From: Antedon mediterranea | Lineage: Eukaryota > Echinodermata > Crinoidea > Comatulida > Antedonidae | Length of the DNA: 64,000 nucleotides | Direction: 5' to 3' | NCBI RefSeq assembly: GCF_964355755.1 | Contig: NC_092676.1 | Span: forward strand, 2,214,288 to 2,278,287 | Part shown: positions 9,986 through 21,384 of the stretch, in pieces | Layout of the letters: every line of letters starts with the position of its first letter | Numbering within the stretch: the stretch's first letter is position 1 | Made by a program: the position numbers and the translations under genes | Notes under the pieces: model-generated | Databases searched by the model: none | What the model saw: the letters and a program-made list of their open reading frames with translations, nothing else | What the model was told of the DNA's origin: nothing

Positions 9986-12900
9986 CTATAATTGTCCATG
10001 TGCAAATTTCCTTTCTTTTTCTGTTGTTGAAAAAGTTGAGCAGCTACTGTGGTAAAGTGCTTTTCCTTTTAAAACCTGTGAATTTGAATCTGTGATCTGA
10101 AAATAAAAGAAAATCAATATTTTAATGTTTTGAACGTAGTAGTAGTATTGAAAGCACTAACTGTAAAAATTAAGAATAAATTAATTTTCTTTTTTTTTAA
10201 TTGCTACCTTAACAATCTGTTATTTTTTAATATATTGTATTTTTGTATTGTACTGTATATAAAGAGCTTTTTATTATATGTTATACTTTTTTATATGTTA
10301 CTGATTACAAAATAAAGAATAAATGAATCAATGAAATGAAATAAATGTCTTACAACACAGTAACTAGGAGTGAAGAACATTCTTGACATTGACCCTTGAT
10401 ATTGACCTTTGACATGGACCTATGACATTGAACTATCAAATAAAATAAAATGAAGAATTACTTGAACAGCAATGAAGTCACCAACACTTATTGTTTGCAT
10501 ATGAGCAGAAGTTTCGCTTTCTGGAATCGTTTTATCCGATATGATAACTTTTGTGTTTGCGTCAATACGTCCTGCAAAATCCTCTTGTGATCTCTTACTT
10601 TTCTGTTAATAACAAATAACAAAAGAAATTATTCAAAAATAATTTCAATTAATAATTAAGTTAGCAAAGCACAACTTCCAACTTGATTTTGATCGAAAAA
10701 TTCAACATGATAAACTTTAACCCTTCAATTAACACCAATTCCTGTCTTTCTACATATTCTTCATCTAATAATTTAACATGATAAACTTTACCCCTTCAAT
10801 TAGCACCAATTCCTGTCTTTCTACATATTCTTCATCTAATAATTTAACATGATAAAACTTTACCCCTTCAATTAACACCAATTCTTGTCTTTCTACATAT
10901 TCTTCATCTAATAATTTAACATGATAAAACTTTACCCCTTCAATTAACACCAATTCTTGTCTTCCTACATATTTTTCATTGACTTTCCTCATTGATTCTC
11001 TTGTGACTTTAATTATTTCATTTAATCTTCTTTTTTTAATCTCCTCAGGAACGTCGTCCTTCATTCGATGGTAGGCATGTGTTTTCTAAAAAGTACATTA
11101 AAAATTAAATTCTACATATTCTTCATCTAATAATTTAACATGATAAAACTTTACCCCTTCAATTAACACCAATTCTTGTCTTCCTACATATTTTTCATTG
11201 ACTTTCCTCATTGATTCTCTTGTGACTTTAATTATTTATCTTACAGAAAGCCACAGAAAATGTAAAAAACTTTATTAACACATCCAAAAAGAAGTAAAAT
11301 GTAACTAATACACATGTGTGAGTGCAACCAATAGAGCTAAATGCTGACTCTAAAGACCAATTTACGGTAACGGTAAGCGGGAAAACGGCCTAGCTTGTCC
11401 CATGTATCTATCCTGAGCAGAAACCATCTGTTGCTCAATGTTGTGTGTAAATGGTCATAAGGAACAACATAGATTCTACATTTTTATTACAGTTATCACT
11501 CGTCTGTGTAAATTGGTCTTAAAACCATGACTAAATTATCACATTGTATTAGCCTGACAAACAGTAACCCTGTAAATCTGGCCGTACAGCCATTTGGATA
11601 TATTAATAAGTTTGATCCAAAAACTTGACTGCTGAAAATCATCATACTATTATCATTTTCTTTCAGCGTACCTCGGAATCTGAAAATATTATAATATCCA
11701 ATTTGTAGAATGTTATTTCTTTTATTTCCCCTTTGTATCAAGTGGAATAGGAATGAGGTTAAGTGATTGAGTAGATTAGGTTGAGGGGGTAATTCTGTTG
11801 AGTGTATTACCTGTCGCATACTATAAGCAAAGAGAAATGCATAGTTGTAATTGACTTGTTGAAGCAGTGACAACGTGTCTTGATGTTCAGCTTCTGTTTC
11901 ACCACAGAATCCTGTGATAAAGTCACTCGTCAACGAAACATTAGGCAACACCTCCCTCACATGTTCTACAAGTTCAAGATAGGCTTCACGTGTATACCTA
12001 CAATTAATAGCAAAATATTACAACTTTAAAAGTTTAGGTTGTTGTTGAGTTTAAGTATAGACTTTATTCATGCTATAACTCAAGAATGAAAGTGTTGGCA
12101 AAGACGTCTGTCAAAAAGTGGTCAGGTTGAAACCTTACCAACCGTACTGGTGGGTGCCTAAATAAAAATATTGCACACAAAGATGATTATTTACCCTCTT
12201 CTCATTCTATGAAGTACATCTGAGTTACCGCTCTGAGCTGGTAGATGTAGGTGATTGCAAATATTGGTTCGATCCTTTATTACATCAAGTACCTGCAAGA
12301 GGACAAATATTTATCAAAACTATTTATATACATTATAAGCCTATTTCAAATAATGACTCTATTCTTTCTTTTATTTGGAAATCGAATTTCTTTATTTGGA
12401 AATAGAACTTCTTTATTTTGAAATCAAATTTCTTTATGTGGAAATAGAAATTCTTTATTTGGAAATAGAATTTCTTTATTTGGAAATAAAACCTCTTTAT
12501 TTGGAAATAGAACTTCTTTATTTGGAAATAGAACTTCTTTATTTGGAAATAAAATTTCTTTATTTGGAAATAGAATTTCTGTATTTGGAAAAAAGAATTT
12601 ATTTATTTGGAAATAGAATTCCTTTATTTAGAAATAGATCTCCTAAACTCCTTGGTCAGAAGTGACAACCATTATGGTCAAAATAATTTTTCGAGATATC
12701 ATCAATTTCTTTTGACAATTTATCTGCCAATTCCATTTTTAAAGGATGTAATAAAAGAGTAAGAGCAATTTTTAATTGACACAAATGTTAATCTGATCCG
12801 TTTACCTCATCTGGGAAATCTTTAGGATGCGGAGAAGTAAATCTTATCCTCATTTCTGGATCAACAAGTGAGACTTTATCAAGAAGATCTGCAAAGCGTA

Positions 12901-15900
12901 AACCACCAACTTTTGGCTTATAAATCGAACTGAAACCTTTCGCAATGGAATCAACTGCACTTTGTTTTGAATAATATACATCTTCAGATACATCACGATA
13001 GCTGTTAACATTCTGTCCAAGTAAGGTTACCTCTTTCACGCCCTGTAATAGAGAAATTATGGATAATTTATAGTCCTTGTTAGAAAAATTTGTTAAAGTA
13101 TGTGAAACATATTGGCCTAATTTTTATAAAAATGATATTGTTACAATCTAACCTTAAAACTACTGACCTATTGACAGAGTTTTTACAAACCAAAGACATA
13201 TCCTCATGTTAACAGATTAAAATTCACCAATAATGATGAAAAACTAATTAAAGTTTACGATAAAGATGGAAAGCTGAGTTACCCACAAGCAGTAGTAGAA
13301 AGATGAAATCATTATTTGATAAAGATGGTAAATTCATAAAAGTGATTGGTGAAACAAAATGGGCAAAAGGTTGTTGTTTTCATTTCACATCAGCCACGGA
13401 AAATGTCTGTAATAAATCAGTATGATAAAACACTGAAGATATTCAATTACTAAAATTGCAATAATCTATGAACTGTGAAAATCAATCACTCTCTAACAAT
13501 AACACTTTTCAAAACGGTTTCGAGCACCCTCTATAAAATCCTTACAGCTACAGTGTACTATATTACAGGAATATGGGCAAAAGGATTACGCCTCATTTCA
13601 AATCAGCCAACAATTGCTGTAATAAATCCGTCTACCACCAAAGCATTACAAATAATTAATTACTAAAACTATTTGATAATCTATCACCAAACTACACCAG
13701 AGTTACCTCTTTTATGCCCTGTAATATAAAAAACTATGATGCAAGTTGCTACCAATAAACTTTGGTAAAGAAACTAAGGTGCATTAATTAACCTGGATCA
13801 TTGTTAGCTAATTTGCATAAAAGTTCTGTAAGGTAGTTTACTTATTTTAAATAACCTTAAAGGTATGTTAGTCAATAAAATAATGTTTGATGATAATCAT
13901 CACCCTTCTTTCAATATAGACTTATTAGGACACAAGGTTAAGGTCAATAACAGTCCAGTCTGTTAATAGTCACATGGCAAAATATATTAGTTTATGTTAC
14001 TAAATAGCATAAGCATTATCCAATACAGGAACTTGTGTTTTAAGGTCAAACCATTGTTTGAAACAGGATATAAACAAGAAAAAACAAGGATTGTTTATAT
14101 ATATATAAATATATTATATTGCAACATCGAATATACAGCAACAAATGTGTGTTAACAATGTTTAAAAGTTTTTAGATTAAACGCGACTATTGGTGTAAAT
14201 TACAACCTAATCAATCTAGACTTTCTTGTAAAGGTAAGCTTTTTTTTTAATGACAAATATATAAAAGTATGAATAATAACACTCATATAGAATTCTTGAG
14301 ATGGTTAAAGCGTGACGGTTTAAGTCATATGTCTAATAAAAGTCCTCAATGATCCAGATATTGACAAGATTTGCTGCCTAAAGTGCCATTTTATTGTGAA
14401 CAGGTTTTTCAAGATGGCTGTTAGTAAGGTGAATACATTTATAGAAGACATCAACGATCATCTTGAGTGTGGAATATGCAAGAATCGACTTAACGATCCC
14501 AAAACTTTAACTTGTCTCCACACCTTCTGTTTGACATGTCTAGAAAAATGCATGACAACAAACGGGACACTCACTTGTTCAACATGCTCAAAAACTTACC
14601 CAATTCCAGAGGGTGGGATTACAAAGCTTTCCACAAACACATTTCTAAAAAACATACTTGAAACTGTTGAACACTTTTTGGAAAAAAATGAAAAGAAATG
14701 TGTTTGTGAAAAGGGTGAACAAGTAGAAAGCTACTGTCAGGATTGTAAGGAGTACATATGTTCCATTTGTTGTGCCAGTCATAAAGGAATTCCAGCCTTG
14801 AGAAGTCACAAGCTATATTCAATGAATAAGATGAAAGAAATGAGCTCAATACAGATTGCATCATTACATCCTCCACAGTGCGAGGTTCATAAAAAACCTT
14901 TGGAATTTTACTGCAAGGATTGTGAAAACCCAATCTGTGTGAATTGTACAATCCTGGGTCACAGAGATTGTGAAGGTAGACAAAAGCCAATAGCAATTCC
15001 AGAAGCATTTAAAATATTTAAGGAAACTACAACAAAATTAGAAAAGGATGCAGATACCTATACAACAGAATTAGAAAAGAGCTTAATAGAGGTTTACGAG
15101 ATTGACATAGGACTGTACAAAAATAAGAAAAATTGTTTGCAAGATATTGAAGATTATGTAGAAGAAACCATTACGGCAATCGGAAAGAAAGGAGAGACAC
15201 TGAAGAACCAAGTGAAAACAATTTATGAAGAGAAAAAGACAGAGATTGGTGAACAAATAACTGAATTTAAAAAAACAATATCTGATACGAAAACAAAACT
15301 GAATTTACTTCATCAAATATTAAAAGGCAATGAAGTATCAGCAATTGCATCGGGTAAAATGATAGTTAGAGCACTGACAGACAGAATGAATGATTTACCA
15401 AAAACACAGCAAATCGATGACGGACAAACTGACTTTTATCAAATCAAACAGCAAGTTGTTCAACTACAAAAGTTCAACCCTGAAAATGTAACAAAAGTGA
15501 CAACAGCTGACCATTTAACTTTACAAGGAAATGAATCTGTGACAGAAAATGAAACCATTGTAATAAAAGTAAGAAAACTAAAGGAATGTGAAATAGATGC
15601 AACTCAACTGAATGCAACATGGTCACAGCAAACTAAGTTTCAAGAACAAAATGAAGAATATGTATTGACAAGAAAATGTACAAGCCCAGGAGATTGTAGA
15701 TTAGATGTGACAGTTGATGGCAAACACATCATAAATTCACCAATGACAATCACAGTACAAAAAGAATTAATCAATTCTATCAAATTGAACTATGGTGGCC
15801 AAAATGTAGATGAAGATGATTGCTTGTTGATTTCAGATTGGACAAATCAAATATGTTAGTACAAGTATAATTTATTAGAAGTATATATTGGTACAATTAC

Positions 15901-18900
15901 ACTACTATAAAAGTAAAAGTTTACAGAATGTTCAAAATGAATAAAAGTTCTTGTTAAAGTGTCTGATAATGTTGAAGTTGGAAAGCTGAAACCCCCATGT
16001 TCAGTAATATTTGATAAAGATGATAACATCATTGTATCAAGTCAATATAATGTATAAAAATGTTAACTTTTCACAAAAAGTTGCTGCAATAAATCAGTAT
16101 AAAATATTAGAAACATAGACAGACATATTTAAGAACTGTACAATACGTAATAATGTTTTACCTGTTCAGAAAGTACTCTAATCTCTTCTAAAATCGAGGT
16201 CATAGGTCGACTTCTTTCTCTTCCTCTTGTGAAAGGCACTATACAGTAGCTGCACATGTTATCACAACCTCTCATTATAGAACTACAATTAAGGACAATA
16301 AAAACAATATATTTCTTTGCCTATTGTGTTTATATATACACATAGATAAATGATAATCACCAGTAGTAAAATAATTCTCAAGTAGGAAGATGTTTTGCTT
16401 AACTCTGCAAGTAAAATGTAGATCATTGGTTGAAGGTGTATTGTCCCCCAAAAACATGAAGAATGAAGATTAATAATAAAAAAAAACCTTGAATAGCATT
16501 TTTAACAAAGTTAATCACTTCCGTAGAAAAAAATGTTTTAACTCATAAAAAGACAAAACAGTTAAATTCAACTGAAAGCCTATTGACTTCCAGTTTTTGG
16601 CTTTAAATCTTTTTTTTTTGCTTTCTTTAAAGATGTATTGTCACCCTAAAAAAATAATTCTTAAACATGTTTTGTTGAATGTTCCATAATAATTATCCAC
16701 TTTGACCAAAAATAGGATTAGCTAAAAAAAACTGTAATGCAAAAAATAGTCAAATTGGCTGCGAGCCACTGGGTTTTTGTCGTTTAATAAGTGAAAACAT
16801 TATTTTTTTTCTTTTTAACTTTATTAAAACTAAAAAATAAGTCTGATTTAATTAATCTTCATTTTTCATGTTTTTGGAGGACAATACATCCTGAAAAGGT
16901 TTTTCAGGTAATTAATTTGTTTCCATCCAATTTTTGGTATTAAAAGTTAAAAAAAACATTTGCAAAAATTAAATTTTTTCAAGGGGAAACTATATCATTA
17001 AGAGAAAAAATTTGTATTCAGATGGAACTTGACCAACTATCTTCCTATTATTATCCTCTCTCCCACAACCCTCAAGAATAAAAAGAGAAGATCAAATAAA
17101 ATATGTTTTAATTGTTATCATATGCATCCTTTCCCTGGTTGCTAAACCCAGAGTTTAAACAAAAAAACAAATAAAAGATTGTTTGTTTAAGAGTATAAAA
17201 TAAAATCCAAATTATGTATTTTTGCGCTATGTATTCCTTCTTTTCTCATTGTTTTCTAAATCGCAAGACTGAGTTTACATACACAAATGCAGATGGTGAG
17301 TTTTGGTTGAGGCGTACAGGCATCACGTCTGCATACGTCTCATCAATAGATAACATAGTGTTAATGGCAGCTTGCCGAGATTCTGAAACATCCAGTAAAC
17401 GTGGTAGATCTCTATATGCATCAGGACCGGCAATTACATCAATTATTTTACTTTTATCAAGAATCTTCTTCTTCAGCCTCTCTGCCATACATCCTGTAAA
17501 AATAAAAGTTAGCAAATCAAGTTGATCAACCTGGAGAATGTTCATAAAGCTCTGTCTACACTATAAAACTGCCTAAATATGGTAGTGATATGCCCAAATA
17601 TGGTAGTGATATGCCCAAATATGATAGTGATATGTCCAAATATGGTAGTGGTATGACATCATCATGTCAATAGATGGGCACATCACATTTTTTTGTCACA
17701 TAAAGTTTGATAGTGTAGACAGAGCTTAACACATGGGTACCAAAACACAAACCAGATATTGTAACAAATGATAATTTAATTTAAATTACACTTATGGTGT
17801 AGTAAAGTTTTAAACAAAAGTTTAAAATTTAAAGAAAGAGTATAGAAAGAATTTCCATATTTTTAAAGATTTTTTACATTTTAGTTTTGGAATATTCTGT
17901 ACAGCAATTAAATTTTATATAAACAAACTGGAAAATCATTATATCTACTCACCGAGCAAACCTATCTTGAGTGGTACTTGTTTTCCTCTCCTTGATTCCT
18001 TAAGAGAATGAAAGTGTTGTAATCGATTCCAGATTCTTGTTTCTGCATTCTCTCTTATTGCACAGGTCATTAATAAAATTACATCAGCCTAAAAAGAGAA
18101 AAACAATGTTTTAAAGCCCCATAATTGATTTATTAAGAAGGGAAGCGAGAGGGTTCATCTTGTTTTCCTGCCGACGTAATGTTACAGTGTACCTCGGTTC
18201 AACTTCATCAATTACAGATTTCCACGATTTTTAACATTAATTTTTACCCCCTTTCCTGTAAAATCGTTAAATCGTGTAAATTCAACGCAACTTGCCACAA
18301 CGGTATATCGACAGGCAAACAGTCTTTAGACTTGCCCCAAGTAGTTATTGTCTTTTTTGTGTTAGTGGGCAAGTGCAAAAATATTTTACTAATATTAAGT
18401 CAAAACTCTCTCTAGAACCTAGACTGCAACACCACAGGTTGAATATAGAAACCTACTATCTATACTGTTTACTGTTAAAAACCAATTATAATTATTATGT
18501 CGCTCTTTGTAAGACCCAAGTTATGTTTTCATACCTCTTTTACATCATCAACTTTTTTATAACTGTTGGTTTTTAGTATCGACCAGACAATCTCCATGTC
18601 ATTAACATTCATCTGACAACCATACGTCTCAAAGTAGACTAAACAGAAAATAAACACAAATTGTTGTTAGGTTCATCAACAGAGATGATGCGATATTAAA
18701 ACCACATTTATTCACATAATATTTAATAAACACTCAAAAGAATTATTTTGACAATTGTGTTTACCAATTAATAATAATTGCGTCAATGACATTGCGATCA
18801 TAGTAACGTGCAAGGAGTTTAATCGTGGCATTAACAATGAAGTAAACTCTTGGTAACCATACTAGACCTACAACTGCAGTCATTATATACATATAACAAA

Positions 18901-19222
18901 TTCATACCATTTATTTTTACAAACCTTTTCTATTTTGACCAGAAAACGTAGATGTAGATAAATATGGTATTTTATCATCATCATCATTCTCAAGTTTATT
19001 TAAAATATCATACTGTAATGCTTCTTGCTTTATAAAGTCTTTTAAAGAAGGACCTTCCTGCAAATTGTTAACTGTGTCATTGTTACTTGACCTGTTTCTG
19101 TGAGCTAGGCCGCTGAGGTGAGCTTGGAGCCCTCTATGCCTCAATTCACCGGCGAATAAAATACGACTTTGGCCTACTGCTCGACACGTTGCCCTGCTGC
19201 TTGAGCTGACGATAGAAAACAT
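9986..19222 (-). CDS. CDK5RAP1: CDK5RAP1-like tRNA methylthiotransferase, 11 exons, complete
   Basis: Exons on the minus strand: 19222-18925, 18638-18535, 18088-17953, 17493-17283, 16282-16162, 13042-12806, 12292-12195, 11997-11811, 11085-10936, 10602-10462 and 10096-9986. They join without frame breaks to 597 residues, about the length of vertebrate CDK5RAP1. The family adds a 2-methylthio group to isopentenyladenosine at position 37 of (mainly mitochondrial) tRNAs. The MiaB-like N-terminal domain has the three cluster cysteines in TYGCQMN (Cys107), MTCAIRE (Cys143) and GCMAERL (Cys181). The radical-SAM motif is GCDNMCSYC (Cys256, 260, 263). [29 protein letters not shown] and GFCGETE follow, with a C-terminal TRAM region (ELVLIEG onward). 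The N-terminus is Arg/Ser-rich with few acids, consistent with a mitochondrial presequence. The intron between exons 5 and 6 contains antisense TRIM sequence. Exon 9 adjoins a tandem repeat that contains its own splice donor. Confidence 0.95.
10695..10945 (-). repeat. 72-bp tandem repeat spanning the exon 9 splice donor of CDK5RAP1
   Basis: About four units of 71-72 bp occur, phased by TTTACCCC at 10787, 10859 and 10931. On the minus strand each unit repeats the end of exon 9 (TTGGTGTTAATTGAAGGG) followed by the donor GTAAAG and a short intron stretch. The true exon must end at the first unit (10936), because exon 10 continues with the conserved KSKRS segment. Since 72 is a multiple of 3, the first units also read open as repeated [17 protein letters not shown]. 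Confidence 0.8.
11112..11238 (-). repeat. Partial duplicate of CDK5RAP1 exon 9 inside the upstream intron
   Basis: This piece repeats part of exon 9 plus one repeat unit (ATTGATTCTCTTGTGAC, TCTTGTCTTCCTACAT, TTTACCCCTTCAATTAAC in + orientation) about 260 bp away from the original. It begins and ends without an acceptor, so it is a dead fragment, not an alternative exon, unless cryptic sites are used. Confidence 0.7.
12361..12640. repeat. 21-bp minisatellite in CDK5RAP1 intron 6
   Basis: About 13 copies of TTTCTTTATTTGGAAATAGAA are seen. The unit length is a multiple of 3, so the + strand reads open as repeats of EIEFLYL for about 90 residues. It lies inside an intron of the minus-strand gene with no start context or codon constraint, so it is not called as a gene. 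Confidence 0.85.
13190..13452 (+). pseudogene. TRIM-NHL 3' relic
   Basis: The stretch keeps TTTGATAAAGATGGTAAATTCAT-like sequence and TTTCACATCAGCCACGGAAAA and ends ATTCAATTACTAA, matching the last 260 bp of the DED-TRIM gene (5800-6073). Stop codons and indels break the frame. It lies in the intron between CDK5RAP1 exons 5 and 6, in opposite orientation. Confidence 0.8.
13555..13667 (+). pseudogene. Second TRIM-NHL 3' relic
   Basis: The terminal 110 bp of the NHL domain appears again, reading [10 protein letters not shown] and TKALQIINY to a stop, parallel to the functional gene's ending SLQILNY. It also keeps the post-stop words CTATCACCAAACT found after the stop of the gene at 6073. Confidence 0.8.
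13700..13733 (-). pseudogene. Ghost of the CDK5RAP1 exon 6 acceptor end
   Basis: The + strand reads GTTACCTCTTTTATGCCCTG followed by TAATA, nearly identical to the acceptor and first codons of real exon 6 at 13028-13050. Only about 25-30 bp of exon survive, directly after the second NHL relic. Confidence 0.55.
14414..15859 (+). CDS. Truncated TRIM paralog (RING, B-boxes, coiled coil, filamin), NHL lost
   Basis: The reading frame of 481 residues from the Met at 14414 is closely similar to the last exon of the gene at 85-6073. It has RING (CGIC, CLHTFC, CSTC), two B-boxes ([20 protein letters not shown]), coiled coil and filamin repeat, then stops at WTNQIC. Decayed NHL sequence continues to 16090. 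The RING has Cys for the Trp before MTT and CSTC for CPTC, which may weaken E2 contact. The sequence ACAGGTTTTTCAAG before the ATG corresponds to the intron acceptor of the parent but is one base shorter, so phase-1 splicing to upstream exons would go out of frame; the DED part is therefore not joined here. It lies antisense inside the CDK5RAP1 intron. It could be expressed as a short TRIM protein or be a recent pseudogene. Confidence 0.75.
   Translation: MAVSKVNTFIEDINDHLECGICKNRLNDPKTLTCLHTFCLTCLEKCMTTNGTLTCSTCSKTYPIPEGGITKLSTNTFLKNILETVEHFLEKNEKKCVCEKGEQVESYCQDCKEYICSICCASHKGIPALRSHKLYSMNKMKEMSSIQIASLHPPQCEVHKKPLEFYCKDCENPICVNCTILGHRDCEGRQKPIAIPEAFKIFKETTTKLEKDADTYTTELEKSLIEVYEIDIGLYKNKKNCLQDIEDYVEETITAIGKKGETLKNQVKTIYEEKKTEIGEQITEFKKTISDTKTKLNLLHQILKGNEVSAIASGKMIVRALTDRMNDLPKTQQIDDGQTDFYQIKQQVVQLQKFNPENVTKVTTADHLTLQGNESVTENETIVIKVRKLKECEIDATQLNATWSQQTKFQEQNEEYVLTRKCTSPGDCRLDVTVDGKHIINSPMTITVQKELINSIKLNYGGQNVDEDDCLLISDWTNQIC
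15860..16090 (+). pseudogene. Decayed NHL remnant of the TRIM paralog
   Basis: After the stop, similarity to the parent continues in broken frames: TTTACAGAATGTTCAAAATG, TCTGATAATGTTG and TTTGATAAAGATGATAACAT are recognisable. Deletions have removed most of the propeller. The remnant ends about 70 bp before CDK5RAP1 exon 5. Confidence 0.8.
16436..16891. mobile_element. MITE family D (ATGTATTGTC ends), two adjacent copies
   Basis: Ends read ATGTATTGTCACC and GGAGGACAATACAT in inverted orientation, with internal AACATGAA / TTCATGTTTTTGG. A first partial copy starts at 16436 and the second spans 16632-16891. Related copies lie at 55595-55896 and, partial, at 19740-19827 and 62098-62332. Confidence 0.6.
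17545..17729. mobile_element. Palindromic MITE family A, copy 1
   Basis: It starts AAAGCTCTGTCTACACTAT and ends with the inverse TAGTGTAGACAGAGCTT. The left half contains four tandem copies of AAATATGGTAGTGATATG, and the right half has GGGCACATCACATTT. It sits in a CDK5RAP1 intron. Other copies are at 30768, 50634, 52437 and 52745. Confidence 0.85.
18152..18330. mobile_element. MITE family C, divergent copy
   Basis: The left part reads TTGTTTTCCTGCCGACGTAAT and the right part TATCGACAGGCAAACAGTCTTTA, an imperfect inverted pair matching the ends of the better copy at 53817-54024. Confidence 0.5.
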
Positions 19223-19970
19223 GCTGTGGAAACGAGAATGCTTTCATAAACAGCTAGATAAAAGGGAACATATCATTTATAATTATACTATTAGTGTAGT
19301 AATATACTGCTAAACAACAATACTACAGTGGTATATGCACAATAATAGAAATTATCTCGACTTTTCTAGGCCCGTCGAGAGATCCGAAATCAAAACAACC
19401 GCGTTTCTCTGCGCTATGTGAACCATAGTGTTTCACCTTCTCGTTGTAACGCCTTTGAGCGTTTTACCTTCTCGTTGTAACGCCTTTGTCATGTGTAACG
19501 CAAACTTTCAGAGCGATTTTTAAAATATGAAACAGTCATAATTCCGTTTTATCGACAAATAAAATATAATAAAATTACCAAGAAAAAGACAACATATTAT
19601 CGTTTATGAATTATTATTCCTTATATACAAATTTAAAAATGTAAATATATTGTCGCACGAAAAAAATATTTTTTGGTTTAATAATATGCCATTTTAATTT
19701 CACATAGGCCTAATAGTTAATCACTTAACTTTTTACTTTAAAAAATGTAGTTTAAATAAAAAATGAATCAAATTGACTGAGAGCCAATGAGTTTTGGGTT
19801 TTCATGTTTCTGGCGACAATACATTTTTAATAAACAAGTAGAAATTATTTATTAATTTAAGCTGTTATAAGGCGGTTTATAGTTACCACCTCTATTTTGT
19901 CCAATTTTAATCAACATGAATAAAATGTGTATCGTAATTCAGTCGTGCAATAAATCTTGTTTGTATAAAT
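19223..19970. other. Upstream region of CDK5RAP1; no gene seen
   Basis: It holds the presumed CDK5RAP1 promoter, without a clear TATA box. A short direct duplication, CCTTCTCGTTGTAACGCCTTTG, occurs at about 19436 and 19469, and a partial MITE D lies at 19740-19827. Nothing else is recognised. Confidence 0.5.
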
Positions 19971-20859
19971 AATTAAGAGCCATTGTCTGTAAGAATCAAA
20001 GAAATATCAAAAAGAGTGGCAGACTAAAAAAAATGGATTTCTTTCAAATTTTGCACATGGCTATATATGTGTTGAGAGAAATCAAATATAAAGTATTTTT
20101 TATTTCACACGTATATTTCCATGGCAACGGCCAAATTTGTGTTTTTGACAAATTTTGTCCTTTTTTAAGGTTTTTTAAAATGGATATAGGTACTACTTTG
20201 ATGAACGATATTTTTGTTTTGTTCATTTAATTATAAAAAATAATTAGTGTATGCATATTAACAATGCATTGTGTACCTGTTTCAAATTTTTTTATTTTTT
20301 TTTATTTCATACTTTGGGAGATACCATTTATTTAAAAAGGGGTGTTTTTCACTTTTTTTAAATTGTTCAATGCAACTAAACTTTACTTCACCATAACGCC
20401 CAAAGTGGTGTATTTTTTTAGCTGATTTATTACAAATAGGTAGTTCTAATGTTTAATAATTGATTTCTAAAATAAAATACTGGGGTAAATTTAAAATCTA
20501 CAAGCAGTGTTGCGAGAAACATAGGCATTTTTGTAAAAAAAAAACATGGTATATTAGTAAAAACATTTTATTTTCTTTGATTATTTGATTTGAAACTCAT
20601 TTGTCAGAAAAATTCTTAATGTTTTATATAGTTCTAGTTGTGTTGTGAGAAATCTAATTATAGATTCTGCATTTCCCAGTTTTAATGTCATTTTATAGGT
20701 TATATCCTCTGGAAATTTGAATAAATTATCAGATCGTTGTGAATTTTAATCTTTGCAACAGATTACTCCTCTCTTATTTTGAAGCTCCTCTTTCATTTGT
20801 TTACTTCTTTTATTTGCTAACCTAAGCAGATCCCACATGCCCATCCACCACCACTTTCG

Positions 20860-20884
20860 ACTACCACCCCCCCCCCCCCCCACC
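20860..20884. repeat. Poly-C tract
   Basis: A C run of about 14 bases, followed by CACCCC, lies within the foldback element. A related C/G run is at 55002-55018 and a G run at 54819-54834, each beside sequence describing CAGTGG..GGATCTAGG-like ends. Confidence 0.7.
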
Positions 20885-21384
20885 CCGACTATAACCATAA
20901 AACTGCAACACTTTGGTCGATCATCCACTATAGAGTGTCAAATGCATGCATTCAAGCACCACCCACACTGCCGCTACTATCGCCCCAATAAATAGACGGA
21001 TTCAAACTCCTCCATCCCACCCCCTGCCCCTTTCTCCAAGCCCCCACCCACCCCAAGTTAAAAATTGCAATGCAAAAGATAGGACATAAAGTTAAGTTTT
21101 TAGACCCTCGCCTTCAACCTCCTAACTATTTAAAAGTCCTGGGTCCACCACTTTCCCCTCCCCAAAATAGAACCAATCAAAAGTCAATGATATACTCAGG
21201 TATGTTAATGCTACATAACAAATATTGAAGCCCTGATTTGAAATTTCATTTCATTTAAGGTCAGCATGTAAAATATCACACTTTATTATTAAATATTGGT
21301 TTTAAATTCTATATTTTTTTTACTGTGATGGTTGGATTCAGTATTAATTATTAATTAATAATGATCTGATAATTATTTAATTTT

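Noticed and set aside
12375-12665. Open frame of 96 residues ([13 protein letters not shown]...)
   Set aside because: It is a translation of a 21-bp minisatellite in an intron of the opposite-strand gene.
20033-20230. Overlapping 60-65 residue frames on both strands
   Set aside because: They lie in the foldback arm and show no recognisable domain.
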